Origin: UBA11891 sp049890035
Lineage (GTDB): Bacteria > Bacteroidota > Bacteroidia > Flavobacteriales > Flavobacteriaceae
Reading direction: 5' to 3'
Assembly (NCBI GenBank): GCA_049890035.1
Contig: JBMHCG010000059.1
Location: forward strand, 1 to 64,000
DNA length: 64,000 nt
Below the pieces are notes generated by a model. That model searched no databases. It saw only the letters and a list, made by a program, of their open reading frames with translations, and was not told where the DNA came from. The number at the start of each line of letters is the position of its first letter. The stretch's first letter is position 1. Below are positions 38,035 through 47,102 of this stretch, piece after piece. A program made the position numbers and the translations under genes.

Positions 38035-38178
38035 ATGAAAAAATATATCTTATTACTATCCGCCTTTTCACTTGTTGCTTTCGCATCTTGTACAAATGAT
38101 GATGACGACCACGATCATGACCATGATGATCACGATCATGCTGCCATAGTGGTAGCTTCAAGCAACAACCTCGCATAA
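38035..38178 (+). CDS. 47-residue Asp/His-rich lipoprotein
   Basis: The reading frame starts at the ATG at 38035 and stops at TAA 38176-38178. The leader ends in AFASC (C19), a good lipobox. The mature 29 residues begin TNDDDD and then alternate histidine and aspartate (HDHDHDDHDH) before a short neutral tail. It would be a tiny outer-surface or periplasmic metal-binding lipoprotein. It might also be the broken N-terminus of a larger lipoprotein like its neighbour at 38274, which has the same plan, but no matching continuation is visible downstream. It lies between the His-rich gene and the TonB receptor, which supports a role in metal capture. Confidence 0.6.
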   Translation: MKKYILLLSAFSLVAFASCTNDDDDHDHDHDDHDHAAIVVASSNNLA

Positions 38179-38208
38179 CAAGTTCGAGTTTGTGCGTAAT
38201 TAATAGTT

Positions 38209-38241
38209 TTTTGGCTTTGCTCTTTTTGAGCAAAGCCAAAA
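38209..38241. repeat. perfect 14-bp inverted repeat with T5 loop
   Basis: TTTTGGCTTTGCTC and GAGCAAAGCCAAAA pair exactly around TTTTT, 30 bp after the tiny lipoprotein. Neither strand has a clean T tract after the stem, so it is not a textbook terminator. It would form a very stable RNA hairpin between two genes of the putative metal operon and could set their expression ratio or stop transcription by its own A/T ends. Confidence 0.7.
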
Positions 38242-38273
38242 TTCGTTTCGTATAACATTTCCATATAAAAATC

Positions 38274-38810
38274 ATGAGAATTAAGTCCTTCCATTTATTT
38301 CTATTGGGCCTCTGTCTTTTTTATTCATGTAGTAAAGAGGATCCCGATCACATTCACGATCATTCCGAAATCACACATGTAATTTTGAAAATAAAATCGT
38401 CGAATGAAGCCATACAAACAATCGTTTGGGATAGTTCTGAACAGAATCCTGAAACCATCAGTTTAAAGGCCAATACAGACTACAATGTTCAGATTTCATT
38501 CACAAACGAGAGTGATCCTGATGCGATCGATAATATTACTCTTGAAATTATTGAAGAAGCTGACGTTCATCAAGTCTTCTATGAATTTACCGAAGTTAGT
38601 GTGACTATCAGTTCTGCAGCGAACGATACATTAGATGCTAATGGCTTTCCTGTTTTAATTAATAGTGTTTGGAATGCAAGCACAACGGGTACAGGAATCG
38701 TTCAGGCCTATTTGATTCACGAACCCAGTGATAAAAATAGTACAAACAGAGAAGGTATGGGTGGTTTTAATGATGTGTCCATCAGTATACCCATCTCAGT
38801 TGTTGATTAA
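38274..38810 (+). CDS. lipoprotein with HxHDH motif, unknown family, next to TonB receptor
   Basis: This 178-residue lipoprotein (LFYSC, C19) starts its mature part with KEDPDHIHDHSE, a compact metal-binding motif. A beta-rich domain follows, with NTDYNVQISFTNESDPD and VTISSAAND segments. A similar plan is seen in lipoproteins paired with metal-related TonB receptors in Bacteroidota. The stop (TAA) directly touches the receptor start, so the two are coupled and probably work together, the lipoprotein presenting metal or a metal complex at the receptor. No named family is claimed. Confidence 0.8.
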   Translation: MRIKSFHLFLLGLCLFYSCSKEDPDHIHDHSEITHVILKIKSSNEAIQTIVWDSSEQNPETISLKANTDYNVQISFTNESDPDAIDNITLEIIEEADVHQVFYEFTEVSVTISSAANDTLDANGFPVLINSVWNASTTGTGIVQAYLIHEPSDKNSTNREGMGGFNDVSISIPISVVD

Positions 38811-41221
38811 TGAATCGAATCTATGTTCAAATTATAGCCCTTTTTGTTAGCGGCCTCAATTTGATTTTAGCCCAGCCATGCGATTTTACTATTCGTGGTG
38901 AAATTAGTGATTTGCATGATGGCCTTCCTATAATCGGTGCTCTGGTTCGTATTCAGGGCACCGATTTTTTTTCACAAACAGCCCTAGACGGTACCTACCA
39001 GATTACAAATTTATGTCCCGGCGATTACATACTTGAAGTGAGTCACCCAAAGTGTACAACGATAAAAAAAAACATTCGTTTAAAAGGGAGTCTGACAACA
39101 AATTTCAACTTGGAACATCACATTAATGAATTGGATGAAATTATTTTGTCCGATTCTCGAATCGCACAATTAAATAAATCTCTGCAGCAAGTAAGTCTAG
39201 ACTTAAATGATCTTAGTTCGTTTGGTGGTAATACGCTTGAAGAAGCTTTGAACTCGATTCCAGGCGCAGCCATTTTAAAAACAGGTGCAGCTATCGCAAA
39301 ACCTATCATACACGGGATGTATGGCAGTAGAGTCGGAATAGTTACGGATGGATTTAGGCAATTTGATCAAGAATGGGGACCTGACCATGCCCCTTTCGTT
39401 GATTTTGATTCTTTTGAAACCCTTCAGCTTGTCAAAGGAGCTGCTGCATTGAAATATGGAGGAGACACTCCTGGGGGATTATTAATCTTAAGTTCAAAAA
39501 GAAAAATACTAAAAGACACGCTTTTTGGTAAAACAAATTTGAATGTTGCATCCAATGGGATGGGAGGAAAATGGAATTCCATGATAGAGAAAAATTTCTC
39601 CAATGGATTCTTTTTGAAAGGGCTCTTTACTCTAAAGCGCTTTGGCGACTTTACTACGCCAAATTATAACTTGTCAAATACGGGATTCTTTGAGCGTGAT
39701 TTCTCTTTTTATATTGGAGTTGATAAATTTTCAAGAGGCTGGAAGTTAAATTACTCAAACTTTAATACAGAAGCTGGAGTTCTTAGAGGTGCCCATATTG
39801 GTAACGTTCAAGATTTATTTTATGCACTCAATGCTAGTGAACCCCGAATCATTAATGCGTTCACCTATGCTATTGATGCTCCCAAACAACAAGGGAGGCA
39901 TCAAAAAGTTTCTTTCAAGCACTTTACGTTACTCAAAAATAAATGGAAGCTAGAATGGGGGTATAACTATCAAGCCAACAGAAGGAAGGAATTTGATGTC
40001 AGAAGAGGTGGTCTTACCGATACACCGGCTATTGATCTATTACTTCAGAGCCACTCCGTAATGGGAAGTATGTCGGCTCTAAAATTCAAGAATTGGAATT
40101 TTGAAATAGGGATGAGTGGTTTACTACAAGATAATTATTCAAATCCGAACACTGGAGTCAAAAGACTCATTCCTGATTACTTAAAGTACGAAGCTGGAAT
40201 CTACTTTCTTGGCAATTTTCAGAAAAACAATTCCTTCATTTGGGAGTGGGGTGTAAGGATGGATTATGTATTTAATGATGCCAAAAAATATTACTATACG
40301 GAAGTTTGGAAAAGAAGAGGTTTTGATAGCTTATTTAAAGAATTTGAAAGACAAACCATTGGTAATCAAATTTTGACAAATCCAAAACTTCATTTTTTAA
40401 ATTTTTCAGGTCAGACAGGTTTTACAAAAAGAATAACTGAGAATACAAACTTAAATGCATCCTACATCTTGTCACAAAGAGCACCCAATCCTTCAGAATT
40501 ATTTAGTGATGGTTTGCACCACAGCATAGCAGCAATTGAATATGGAAGTTTAACACTTCAAAAAGAAACCAGTCATAAATTGATACTTAGTCTATCAGAG
40601 TCATCAAAAAAAATTAACTATAGTATAGAGCCTTATTTTTCAATGATAAAAAATTATATATACATTGAACCAACAGGGCTGCTACAGACGATCCGGGGAG
40701 CTTTTCCCGTTTGGAGCTACCGTTCAACAGAAGCAATTATGACTGGAATAGACTTTAATTCAAGGGTATCCATCAATGCGCTTTTGAGTTTGGATGTGGG
40801 TGCTTCTTATACCTATGCTCAGGATATAAACAATCAAGAGCCATTAATTTTAATACCCCCTTTCAATACCTTTCAGAAATTAAGATACGTATCAAAAACA
40901 GAAATTTGGAATATTGAACTGTCTCACCAGATGCGCGTGAAACAAACTCGATTTCCTGACTCCAACTTTGAATTCAATATGATTGAAGGGGGGCAACTTG
41001 TATCCAAAGTCGTTGATATCAGCGACACTCCAAAGGGATTTCATCTGTTCGATCTGGCTTTTTCCTTTCAACTTAAGAAAAAGAAAACATCGGTACGTCA
41101 AATTCGACTTATCTTGCAAAACATTACCAATACAACCTATCGCGATTATTTAAATAGATTGCGTTTTTACGCTGATGAAATGGGAAGAAATGTTCGTGTG
41201 CAACTGAATTATAATTTTTAA
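38810..41221 (+). CDS. TonB-dependent outer membrane receptor, probably metal (zinc-like) uptake
   Basis: This 803-residue receptor has a Sec signal (ILA/QP, about 21), a carboxypeptidase-regulatory-like domain (PIIGALVRIQGTDF, about 39-95), a plug with LNSIPGAAILKTGAAIAKPIIHGM and a barrel ending in NYNF. The barrel motif RAPNPSELFSDGLHHS resembles ZnuD-like zinc receptors. The plug is preceded by DEIILSDSRI, the TonB-box area. It has no SusD partner, so a small substrate is likelier than an oligosaccharide. The His-rich proteins upstream support a metal. It shares one base with the following gene. Confidence 0.85.
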   Translation: MNRIYVQIIALFVSGLNLILAQPCDFTIRGEISDLHDGLPIIGALVRIQGTDFFSQTALDGTYQITNLCPGDYILEVSHPKCTTIKKNIRLKGSLTTNFNLEHHINELDEIILSDSRIAQLNKSLQQVSLDLNDLSSFGGNTLEEALNSIPGAAILKTGAAIAKPIIHGMYGSRVGIVTDGFRQFDQEWGPDHAPFVDFDSFETLQLVKGAAALKYGGDTPGGLLILSSKRKILKDTLFGKTNLNVASNGMGGKWNSMIEKNFSNGFFLKGLFTLKRFGDFTTPNYNLSNTGFFERDFSFYIGVDKFSRGWKLNYSNFNTEAGVLRGAHIGNVQDLFYALNASEPRIINAFTYAIDAPKQQGRHQKVSFKHFTLLKNKWKLEWGYNYQANRRKEFDVRRGGLTDTPAIDLLLQSHSVMGSMSALKFKNWNFEIGMSGLLQDNYSNPNTGVKRLIPDYLKYEAGIYFLGNFQKNNSFIWEWGVRMDYVFNDAKKYYYTEVWKRRGFDSLFKEFERQTIGNQILTNPKLHFLNFSGQTGFTKRITENTNLNASYILSQRAPNPSELFSDGLHHSIAAIEYGSLTLQKETSHKLILSLSESSKKINYSIEPYFSMIKNYIYIEPTGLLQTIRGAFPVWSYRSTEAIMTGIDFNSRVSINALLSLDVGASYTYAQDINNQEPLILIPPFNTFQKLRYVSKTEIWNIELSHQMRVKQTRFPDSNFEFNMIEGGQLVSKVVDISDTPKGFHLFDLAFSFQLKKKKTSVRQIRLILQNITNTTYRDYLNRLRFYADEMGRNVRVQLNYNF

Positions 41222-41871
41222 TGAAGAAATTTTCTCTTGCTCCTTTTTTGCTTCTAAGTAGTATCCACCTAATCAGTATTATTACCAATCAAGAGAGCTT
41301 GCGCATACTGACAAAACCCTTGTTGCTTCCAGCCTTATTTTTATTTTATGTTGTCCAAAATCCGAAACCAGATCGCGGGGTTTTGATTGCCTTGTTATTT
41401 TCCTTTTTGGGGGATGTATTTTTATTGGGTGAAGGAGCTCTTTTCTTTTTAATCGGGTTGGGTAATTTTTTAGTTACACAGCTTTTGTACACTCTTAAAA
41501 TGGGAGAACGCATTATTAAAAGAAGAGGCACACTCATATGGGCTTCTATACCTTTTCTAATTTATGCTGCAATGCTTTTTTATTGGGTCGTTCCTAGACT
41601 CAAATTGTTGGCTCCTGCTGTTGTAATTTATGCAATAGTAATTAGTTCGTTTGGTGTGATGTGTGTAACCTATTGGATGCAAAAGCGAAGGAATCGTTTT
41701 TTAATTCTCACCGGGGCTCTATTATTCATTGTCTCAGATTCTATGATCGCTCTGAATCAATTTTATTTTGACTTTAACTTTTTTGGGCCTTGGGTGATGG
41801 GAACCTATTTGCTGGCACAATATTGCATCACTTCCTTTTTTAAACAAGAAGCCTTAGTTTTGAACAAATAA
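41221..41871 (+). CDS. YhhN-family integral membrane protein (lysoplasmalogenase-like)
   Basis: This 216-residue protein has about seven to eight membrane segments. It contains the family landmarks KPLLLPALF, FSFLGDVFLL, FLIGLGNFLVTQLLY and GALLFIVSDSMIALNQF, with the conserved aspartates thought to form the active site. Characterised YhhN/TMEM86 members hydrolyse the vinyl-ether bond of lysoplasmalogens. Its ATG overlaps the receptor stop by one base, so it is cotranscribed with the TonB gene. Whether that has meaning for metal uptake is unknown. Confidence 0.88.
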   Translation: MKKFSLAPFLLLSSIHLISIITNQESLRILTKPLLLPALFLFYVVQNPKPDRGVLIALLFSFLGDVFLLGEGALFFLIGLGNFLVTQLLYTLKMGERIIKRRGTLIWASIPFLIYAAMLFYWVVPRLKLLAPAVVIYAIVISSFGVMCVTYWMQKRRNRFLILTGALLFIVSDSMIALNQFYFDFNFFGPWVMGTYLLAQYCITSFFKQEALVLNK

Positions 41872-41878
41872 GCATCTT

Positions 41879-42472
41879 ATGAAATCATTCTTAGGCTTCC
41901 TTTTTTTCGTATTTTTTATGGGTATGGTTCAGGCACAAACAGATGCCGATACGTATCAAAACAATGCTAACGAATCCTACGAAGAAGATACCTATGTGTA
42001 TCCCGAAAACGATCCCACCCGTGAAGGTCAGCAAATTTTTGTCGAAGAACTTTTAGACTTGGCGGGTTTTGTACACGAGAAAATTGAAGTGTATCAAACC
42101 TTATCCAATAAAGCACGTGTTTTTCGCGTGCGTTTTGATTCTGTGAATGGGGCCTTTGTCTTTGTGCGATGGGACAAGGTGAAAAGAGAGAATTATATTG
42201 ACAATCGCAGAATTGATCCGGGTATCTATTACAGCCTGAAAACAGCTCGCGAAATCATGCGGAAACAAACAGACCAAGCGAGTTTTGGTGTAGACGATGC
42301 GGCGATTCAAGCGGGTGACCAAGAATCCATTTCCTCGGGCGAATTACAAGACCTCAGAGAAGAATATAAACTCCAACAAGAGGAGCGCAAGCAGAAAGAA
42401 ATGCAACAACAATCTTCCAAAAGAACACCCCGATTGCGACGCCAACGACGCCAATTAAAAAAGAATAACTAA
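41879..42472 (+). CDS. exported protein with basic coiled-coil tail, unknown function
   Basis: This 197-residue protein has a Sec signal (VQA/QT, about 19), an acidic spacer (SYEEDTYVYPEND), a central domain with DSVNGAFVFVRWDKV and a long charged helix at the end (LQDLREEYKLQQEERKQ) finishing in a strongly basic stretch (RTPRLRRQRRQ). I do not recognise a family. It starts seven bases after the YhhN gene. It overlaps the convergent Rieske gene tail-to-tail by 4 bp. The basic helix could bind a negatively charged partner such as lipopolysaccharide or nucleic acid. Confidence 0.75.
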   Translation: MKSFLGFLFFVFFMGMVQAQTDADTYQNNANESYEEDTYVYPENDPTREGQQIFVEELLDLAGFVHEKIEVYQTLSNKARVFRVRFDSVNGAFVFVRWDKVKRENYIDNRRIDPGIYYSLKTAREIMRKQTDQASFGVDDAAIQAGDQESISSGELQDLREEYKLQQEERKQKEMQQQSSKRTPRLRRQRRQLKKNN

Positions 42473-42879
42473 CGCTTGACGACCAAGGTGGTACCTTCAA
42501 TGCGAGTCGTGTAACAACGCAGTGCGCTATTGCAATTGGCAGCGTATTCCCTCTGATGAAAGGAACATACAAAACGGTTGCCTTCAAGAGACCAACCATT
42601 TCGATTTCCCTGATGCGGACAAGCATTGTTAAATGCTAATATTTCATCTGCGCTTACGCGAATTAATAAAAGTTTTTTAGCTTGGTAGTTGACCCAGCCA
42701 TTGATGTTTTCCAAAGGTCGAAATGTACTTGCAGTTAGGTCAATTTCTATAGGTTCATCGTCTAAAAAAGCGTCATCTATAGGATCTTCAGTACAAGCCT
42801 CTACCAACGGAATTCCCATTAATGTCAGAGCCACAGGCGCACAAGCAGATTTCAGAAATTCTCTGCGATCATTTTTCAT
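42469..42879 (-). CDS. small Tat-exported Rieske [2Fe-2S] protein
   Basis: This 136-residue protein has a twin-arginine leader (NDRREFLKSAC) and a Rieske fold with C87-P-H89 (box 1) and C105-S-F-H108 (box 2), which bind the cluster. The spacing between the boxes is short, as in ferredoxin-type Rieske proteins. A cysteine at the leader end (VEAC, 29) could make it a lipoprotein. It would carry electrons in the periplasm; the partner is unknown. It is divergent from the TonB receptor at 42970. A role in the GMC/Gfo electron path is conceivable but not shown. Confidence 0.9.
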   Translation of the reverse strand: MKNDRREFLKSACAPVALTLMGIPLVEACTEDPIDDAFLDDEPIEIDLTASTFRPLENINGWVNYQAKKLLLIRVSADEILAFNNACPHQGNRNGWSLEGNRFVCSFHQREYAANCNSALRCYTTRIEGTTLVVKR

Positions 42880-42969
42880 AGCAAAATATAGTTTTCTTTT
42901 TTCCCCTTAAAGTTAAACAAAACGCCGGTTTATTCGATTTGTTTTCCCGTAATTTGTACAAAAATTGCA

Positions 42970-45327
42970 ATGCGTTTCACTATGTTTTTAGTGCTGATGG
43001 TGTCTTTTCATTTATCAGCACAAAATACGGGCTCGGTTACAGGCCGTGTCATTGACTTTCAATCTCAATTGCCTTTAGAAGGTGCCACCGTGGTCATCGA
43101 AGGAACCTCAATGGGTGTTATAACCGATGCTCAAGGATATTTCGTACTAGAAAACGTGCTTCCTCAGGCATATAATATTTCCGTGAGCTATCTGGGCTAT
43201 CAAAGCCAAACCCTTTATAATATAATTGTTAAGTCGGTTGGAACGCCTCCCTTGTTATTTAAACTCGAAGAGCAAGCAGACGCGCTAGATGAAATAGTAG
43301 TCAGCCAGAACCCTTTTAAAAAGACGAAAGAGACGCCATTATCGACTCAGACTTTTTCGGCTGTGGAAATTGAAACCTACCCAGGGGGTAATAATGATAT
43401 TGCTAAGGTTGTCCAGTCCATGCCCGGTATTTCTCCCTCAATTGGGGGCTTTCGAAATGATATCATCATTCGGGGAGGGGCTCCTAACGAGACTGTTTAC
43501 TATTTAGATGGCATTGAGATTCCAAATATCAATCATTTTAGTACGCAGGGAAGTGCGGGGGGACCTGTGGGTCTTCTCAACGTTTCGTTTGTTCGAGAAG
43601 TAACCTTATCGAGTTCTGCTTTTGGTTCGGAATATGACAATCCTTTGTCGGGTGTTTTGGCTTTTGAGCAGCGCGAGGGGAATGCGAATCGGTTTGGAGG
43701 TAATTTTCGAATTGGTGCCAGTGAAGCGGCCTTAACGCTAGAGGGCCCTTTATTCCACAAAGATAAAGCGTCACCAGCACAAACAACCCTATTGTTTTCT
43801 GTTCGTAGGAGTTATTTACAGTTTTTATTTGAGCTGATTGGTTTGCCTATTCGTCCAGATTATTGGGATTATCAGTGGAAACTCAACCATGAAATTGATG
43901 CTTACAATACGCTTAATTTTATTGGTATCGGTTCCATAGACGACTTTTCGGTAAAGGCACCAGAGAGCTATGATGAACGTCAACAAGCCGGTTTGGAACA
44001 AGTACCCATTATTGAACAACGGACAATAACAGCAGGTGTCTCCTGGAAGCGTAAATTTAAAAGTGGGAAGGGCCAACTATTTACTGCATTAAGTACCAAT
44101 CGCTTGGAGAATGTTTTTTCTCGTTACAAAAACAACGAAGCACAAGAAGGGTTGTTGTTTCAAAATGATTCCTATGAATGGGAAACCAAACTGCGGGTAC
44201 AGCCGACTTTTTATTTGGATCAGTGGAAGTTCTCAGGGGGGATCAATTTACAGTATTCCGATTACCAAAATGCAACGCAGAGTCTTTTGCTCGGTTTGGA
44301 CTATACAACAACAATCGATTTTATTAAATACGGCCTCAATGCAAAAGGGTCTCGCTCTTATTTTGACGACCGCTTGGACGTAGCATTCGGGTTTCGAATG
44401 GATGCAGATAGTTTCTCTACAGGGTCTACACTCATGGATACATTTTCTCCAAGAGCATCACTTTCCTATGCACTGACCGCCGACCAGCAATGGCGTTTGA
44501 ATGCCTCAGTGGGGCGGTACTTTAAAATTCCAACCTACACCATGTTAGGATTTCAAAACAATGGGAGTGAATTTATCAATCAGAATCTACGTTATAACCG
44601 AAGTGACCATTACGTTGCTGGTGTAGAGCACAATCTTGGTTCGGCCGCTCGTTTGAGTTTGGAAGGGTTTTACAAAAAATATGCTCAATATCCAGTGTCA
44701 ATCCGAGATGGCGTTGCTTTAGCAAACAAAGGGGGAGGATTCGAAGTATTGGGTAATGAAGCCGTCACGGATACAGGCGAAGGGAATGCATACGGTGTTG
44801 AAGTTTTGTACCAGCAAAAATTGAGTAATAATTTTTATGGCAACTTTGCCTACACTTATTTTTTTAGTGAGTTTACGGGCCTAAATGAAATCTATTTGCC
44901 ATCGGTTTGGGACAGTCGTCACTTGATTTCTTTTTCGGGGGGCTATAAACTCAAGCGCAACTGGGAACTGAGTGCTCGTTGGCGTTTTGCCGGGAAAACA
45001 CCCTATGTACCTACGGATTTGGTAGCAACTTTAACCAGTTATCCAGAGATTGTTTTGGATTATGATGCCCTGGGAACGGTTCAGTTGGACCCCTTTAACC
45101 AAGTTGATATACGAATCGATAAGAAATGGAATGGAAAGCGTTTTTCCTGGAATTTTTACTTTGAAGTTCAAAATGCTTTTGCTCAAGCAACACCCCTGCC
45201 CGAAGAATACGGTTTGGCACGAGATGAAGCAGGGCAGTTGCAATTACCACGATCACTGGTACTGATCAGCAATGAGGAACAAAATAACATTCCTATTCCC
45301 AGCTTTGGTTTTGTGATTGATTTCTAA
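42970..45327 (+). CDS. TonB-dependent outer membrane receptor with carboxypeptidase-like domain
   Basis: This 785-residue receptor has a Sec signal (LSA/QN, about 17), a CarboxypepD-regulatory-like domain (QLPLEGATVVIEGTSMG, SYLGYQS), a DEIVVSQNPF TonB-box region, a plug with MPGISPSIGGFRNDIIIRGGAPNETVYYLDGI and a barrel. The plug with GFRNDIIIRGG and the paired IEIPNINHFSTQG is typical of a receptor branch without SusD. The ligand is unknown. It ends only two bases from the convergent acyl-CoA dehydrogenase stop. The spacer toward the divergent Rieske gene is 90 bp. Confidence 0.92.
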   Translation: MRFTMFLVLMVSFHLSAQNTGSVTGRVIDFQSQLPLEGATVVIEGTSMGVITDAQGYFVLENVLPQAYNISVSYLGYQSQTLYNIIVKSVGTPPLLFKLEEQADALDEIVVSQNPFKKTKETPLSTQTFSAVEIETYPGGNNDIAKVVQSMPGISPSIGGFRNDIIIRGGAPNETVYYLDGIEIPNINHFSTQGSAGGPVGLLNVSFVREVTLSSSAFGSEYDNPLSGVLAFEQREGNANRFGGNFRIGASEAALTLEGPLFHKDKASPAQTTLLFSVRRSYLQFLFELIGLPIRPDYWDYQWKLNHEIDAYNTLNFIGIGSIDDFSVKAPESYDERQQAGLEQVPIIEQRTITAGVSWKRKFKSGKGQLFTALSTNRLENVFSRYKNNEAQEGLLFQNDSYEWETKLRVQPTFYLDQWKFSGGINLQYSDYQNATQSLLLGLDYTTTIDFIKYGLNAKGSRSYFDDRLDVAFGFRMDADSFSTGSTLMDTFSPRASLSYALTADQQWRLNASVGRYFKIPTYTMLGFQNNGSEFINQNLRYNRSDHYVAGVEHNLGSAARLSLEGFYKKYAQYPVSIRDGVALANKGGGFEVLGNEAVTDTGEGNAYGVEVLYQQKLSNNFYGNFAYTYFFSEFTGLNEIYLPSVWDSRHLISFSGGYKLKRNWELSARWRFAGKTPYVPTDLVATLTSYPEIVLDYDALGTVQLDPFNQVDIRIDKKWNGKRFSWNFYFEVQNAFAQATPLPEEYGLARDEAGQLQLPRSLVLISNEEQNNIPIPSFGFVIDF

Positions 45328-45328
45328 A

Positions 45329-46507
45329 CTATTTAAAAGCATTCAGACCTGTGATATCCATTCCTGTGATTAATAGATGGATATCATGGGTTCCTTCATA
45401 AGTTAGAACGGATTCCAAATTCATCATGTGACGCATGACACTGTAGTCCCCAGTGATTCCCATACCACCCAGGATTTGCCTGGCTTCACGAGCAGCAGCG
45501 GCAGCCATAGCAACATTGTTGCGTTTGGCCATAGAAATTTGGGCAGAACTGGCTTTCTCTTCATTTTTTAGAACCCCCAATCGCCATGCCAACAGCTGCG
45601 CTTTAGTGATTTCTGTAATCATTTCTGCTAGTTTTTTTTGTTGGAGTTGTGTAGCTGCAATGGGTTTATCAAACTGGATGCGTTCTTTGGCATACCGCAG
45701 TGCGGTATCGTAACAATCCATTGCTACTCCAATGGCACCCCATGCTATTCCGTAGCGCGCCGAATCCAAGCAAGATAGTGGTGCCCCAAGTCCAGAGCGC
45801 CCGGGCAGGAGATTTTCTTTAGGTACTTTCACATCCTTAAAAAGCAGTTCTCCCGTTGCAGAGGCGCGCAAAGACCATTTGTTGTGGGTTTCTGGAGTTT
45901 CAAAACCATTCATTCCTCTTTCTACCAAAAGGCCATGGATACGCCCTGAAGGATCTTTTGCCCATACTACTGCAAGATCAGCAAAGGGGGCATTACTGAT
46001 CCACATTTTGGCTCCATTGAGGAGATAGTAATCTCCCTCTTCTCGAAAATGAGTTGTCATTCCGCCAGGATTGGATCCATGATCGGGTTCCGTTAATCCA
46101 AAACAGCCGATATATTCCCCTCGAGCTAGTTTGGGAAGGTATTTTTTTCGTTGTTTTTCACTGCCATACTTCCAAATAGGAAACATAACCAGGGAGGATT
46201 GTACCGAGGCTGTTGAACGCACCCCCGAATCGCCCCGTTCAATTTCTTGCATTAAAAGACCATAACTGATTTGATCTAGGCCTGCGCCTCCATAGGTTTC
46301 GGGAATGTACGGACCAAAAGCCCCAATCTGGGCAAGCCCTTGGATGAGTTGTTTTGGGAAGGTGGCTTTTTGTGCGTATTCATTGATGATTGGCGTCACC
46401 TCTCGCTTTACCCAATTGCGTGTAGCATCGCGAACCAATAGGTGTTCTTCACTCAAAAGCGCATCAAGTTGGTAATAATCGGGGGCATGAAATAAATCCT
46501 GCGACAT
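45329..46507 (-). CDS. acyl-CoA dehydrogenase, glutaryl-CoA dehydrogenase type
   Basis: This 392-residue FAD enzyme oxidises acyl-CoA. The segments GDSGVRSTASVQSSLVM (92-108), GCFGLTEPDHGSNPGGM and WISNAPFADLAVVWA match glutaryl-CoA dehydrogenases, which convert glutaryl-CoA to crotonyl-CoA in lysine and tryptophan breakdown. The catalytic base is E371 in TYEGTHDIH. The arginine pocket SSLRAS-like (KWSLRAS, 210-216) is also present. It is followed, in its own direction, by no partner. rimM lies 56 bp upstream on the same strand and may share its transcript. Confidence 0.92.
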   Translation of the reverse strand: MSQDLFHAPDYYQLDALLSEEHLLVRDATRNWVKREVTPIINEYAQKATFPKQLIQGLAQIGAFGPYIPETYGGAGLDQISYGLLMQEIERGDSGVRSTASVQSSLVMFPIWKYGSEKQRKKYLPKLARGEYIGCFGLTEPDHGSNPGGMTTHFREEGDYYLLNGAKMWISNAPFADLAVVWAKDPSGRIHGLLVERGMNGFETPETHNKWSLRASATGELLFKDVKVPKENLLPGRSGLGAPLSCLDSARYGIAWGAIGVAMDCYDTALRYAKERIQFDKPIAATQLQQKKLAEMITEITKAQLLAWRLGVLKNEEKASSAQISMAKRNNVAMAAAAAREARQILGGMGITGDYSVMRHMMNLESVLTYEGTHDIHLLITGMDITGLNAFK

Positions 46508-46563
46508 GATTCAACGTATTTATTCAAAAATAGCAAAATATAAGATAGTCTGATGTGCACACT

Positions 46564-47088
46564 TCAGTCATTCAAATCGACAATACCCTCTGGCAGGTCG
46601 AGATGCAGTTCTTTCTTTTTTCGATTTAGGGACATCAAAAAATCATCGTGCAAAGGAACCAGTATGACACTCCCCTCTTTTTCAATTTCCAGTAGGGCTT
46701 GACTACTCTGATCGTTAACCCCTCGAATCGCCCCTAAAAGACCTCTTTGCTTATCGATGGCCAGAAAGCCAGTAATTTCGTGATAGTAGAATTGATTTCC
46801 TTCCAAAGGAGGGAGCAACTCCAAGGGTAAATAAATTGATTTTTTTTGGAAGTGCGCAGCTTCTACTTCATTGTCAATGCCTTCTAGTTTGACACGCAGT
46901 AAATTGGATTTATGCAATCGAATACGTTCAATAAAAAAAGGAACCAATCCCGTGGGCATCTCCACAAAAATTGATTCCAAAGATATAAAGGCTTCGGGTT
47001 CGTCGGTATCAAGTTTGATCAGCAACTCACCTTTGAAGCTGTATCGACCGGAAAAGTGACCCAGATAAAAACAGGATTCTTTCCGCAT
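46564..47088 (-). CDS. rimM: ribosome maturation factor RimM
   Basis: This 174-residue protein helps 30S assembly by binding S19 and the 16S head. It has the N-terminal beta-barrel (YLGHFSGRYSFKGELLIKLD) and a PRC-barrel C-terminal half (FYYHEITGFLAID, GAIRGVNDQSSQALLEI and VPLHDDFL). Length is usual. It lies 14 bp downstream of rpsP on the same strand, the classic rpsP-rimM order. The trmD and rplS genes that often follow in other bacteria are absent, replaced by the acyl-CoA dehydrogenase gene. Confidence 0.93.
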   Translation of the reverse strand: MRKESCFYLGHFSGRYSFKGELLIKLDTDEPEAFISLESIFVEMPTGLVPFFIERIRLHKSNLLRVKLEGIDNEVEAAHFQKKSIYLPLELLPPLEGNQFYYHEITGFLAIDKQRGLLGAIRGVNDQSSQALLEIEKEGSVILVPLHDDFLMSLNRKKKELHLDLPEGIVDLND

Positions 47089-47102
47089 GTATTGGGTACT
47101 GA

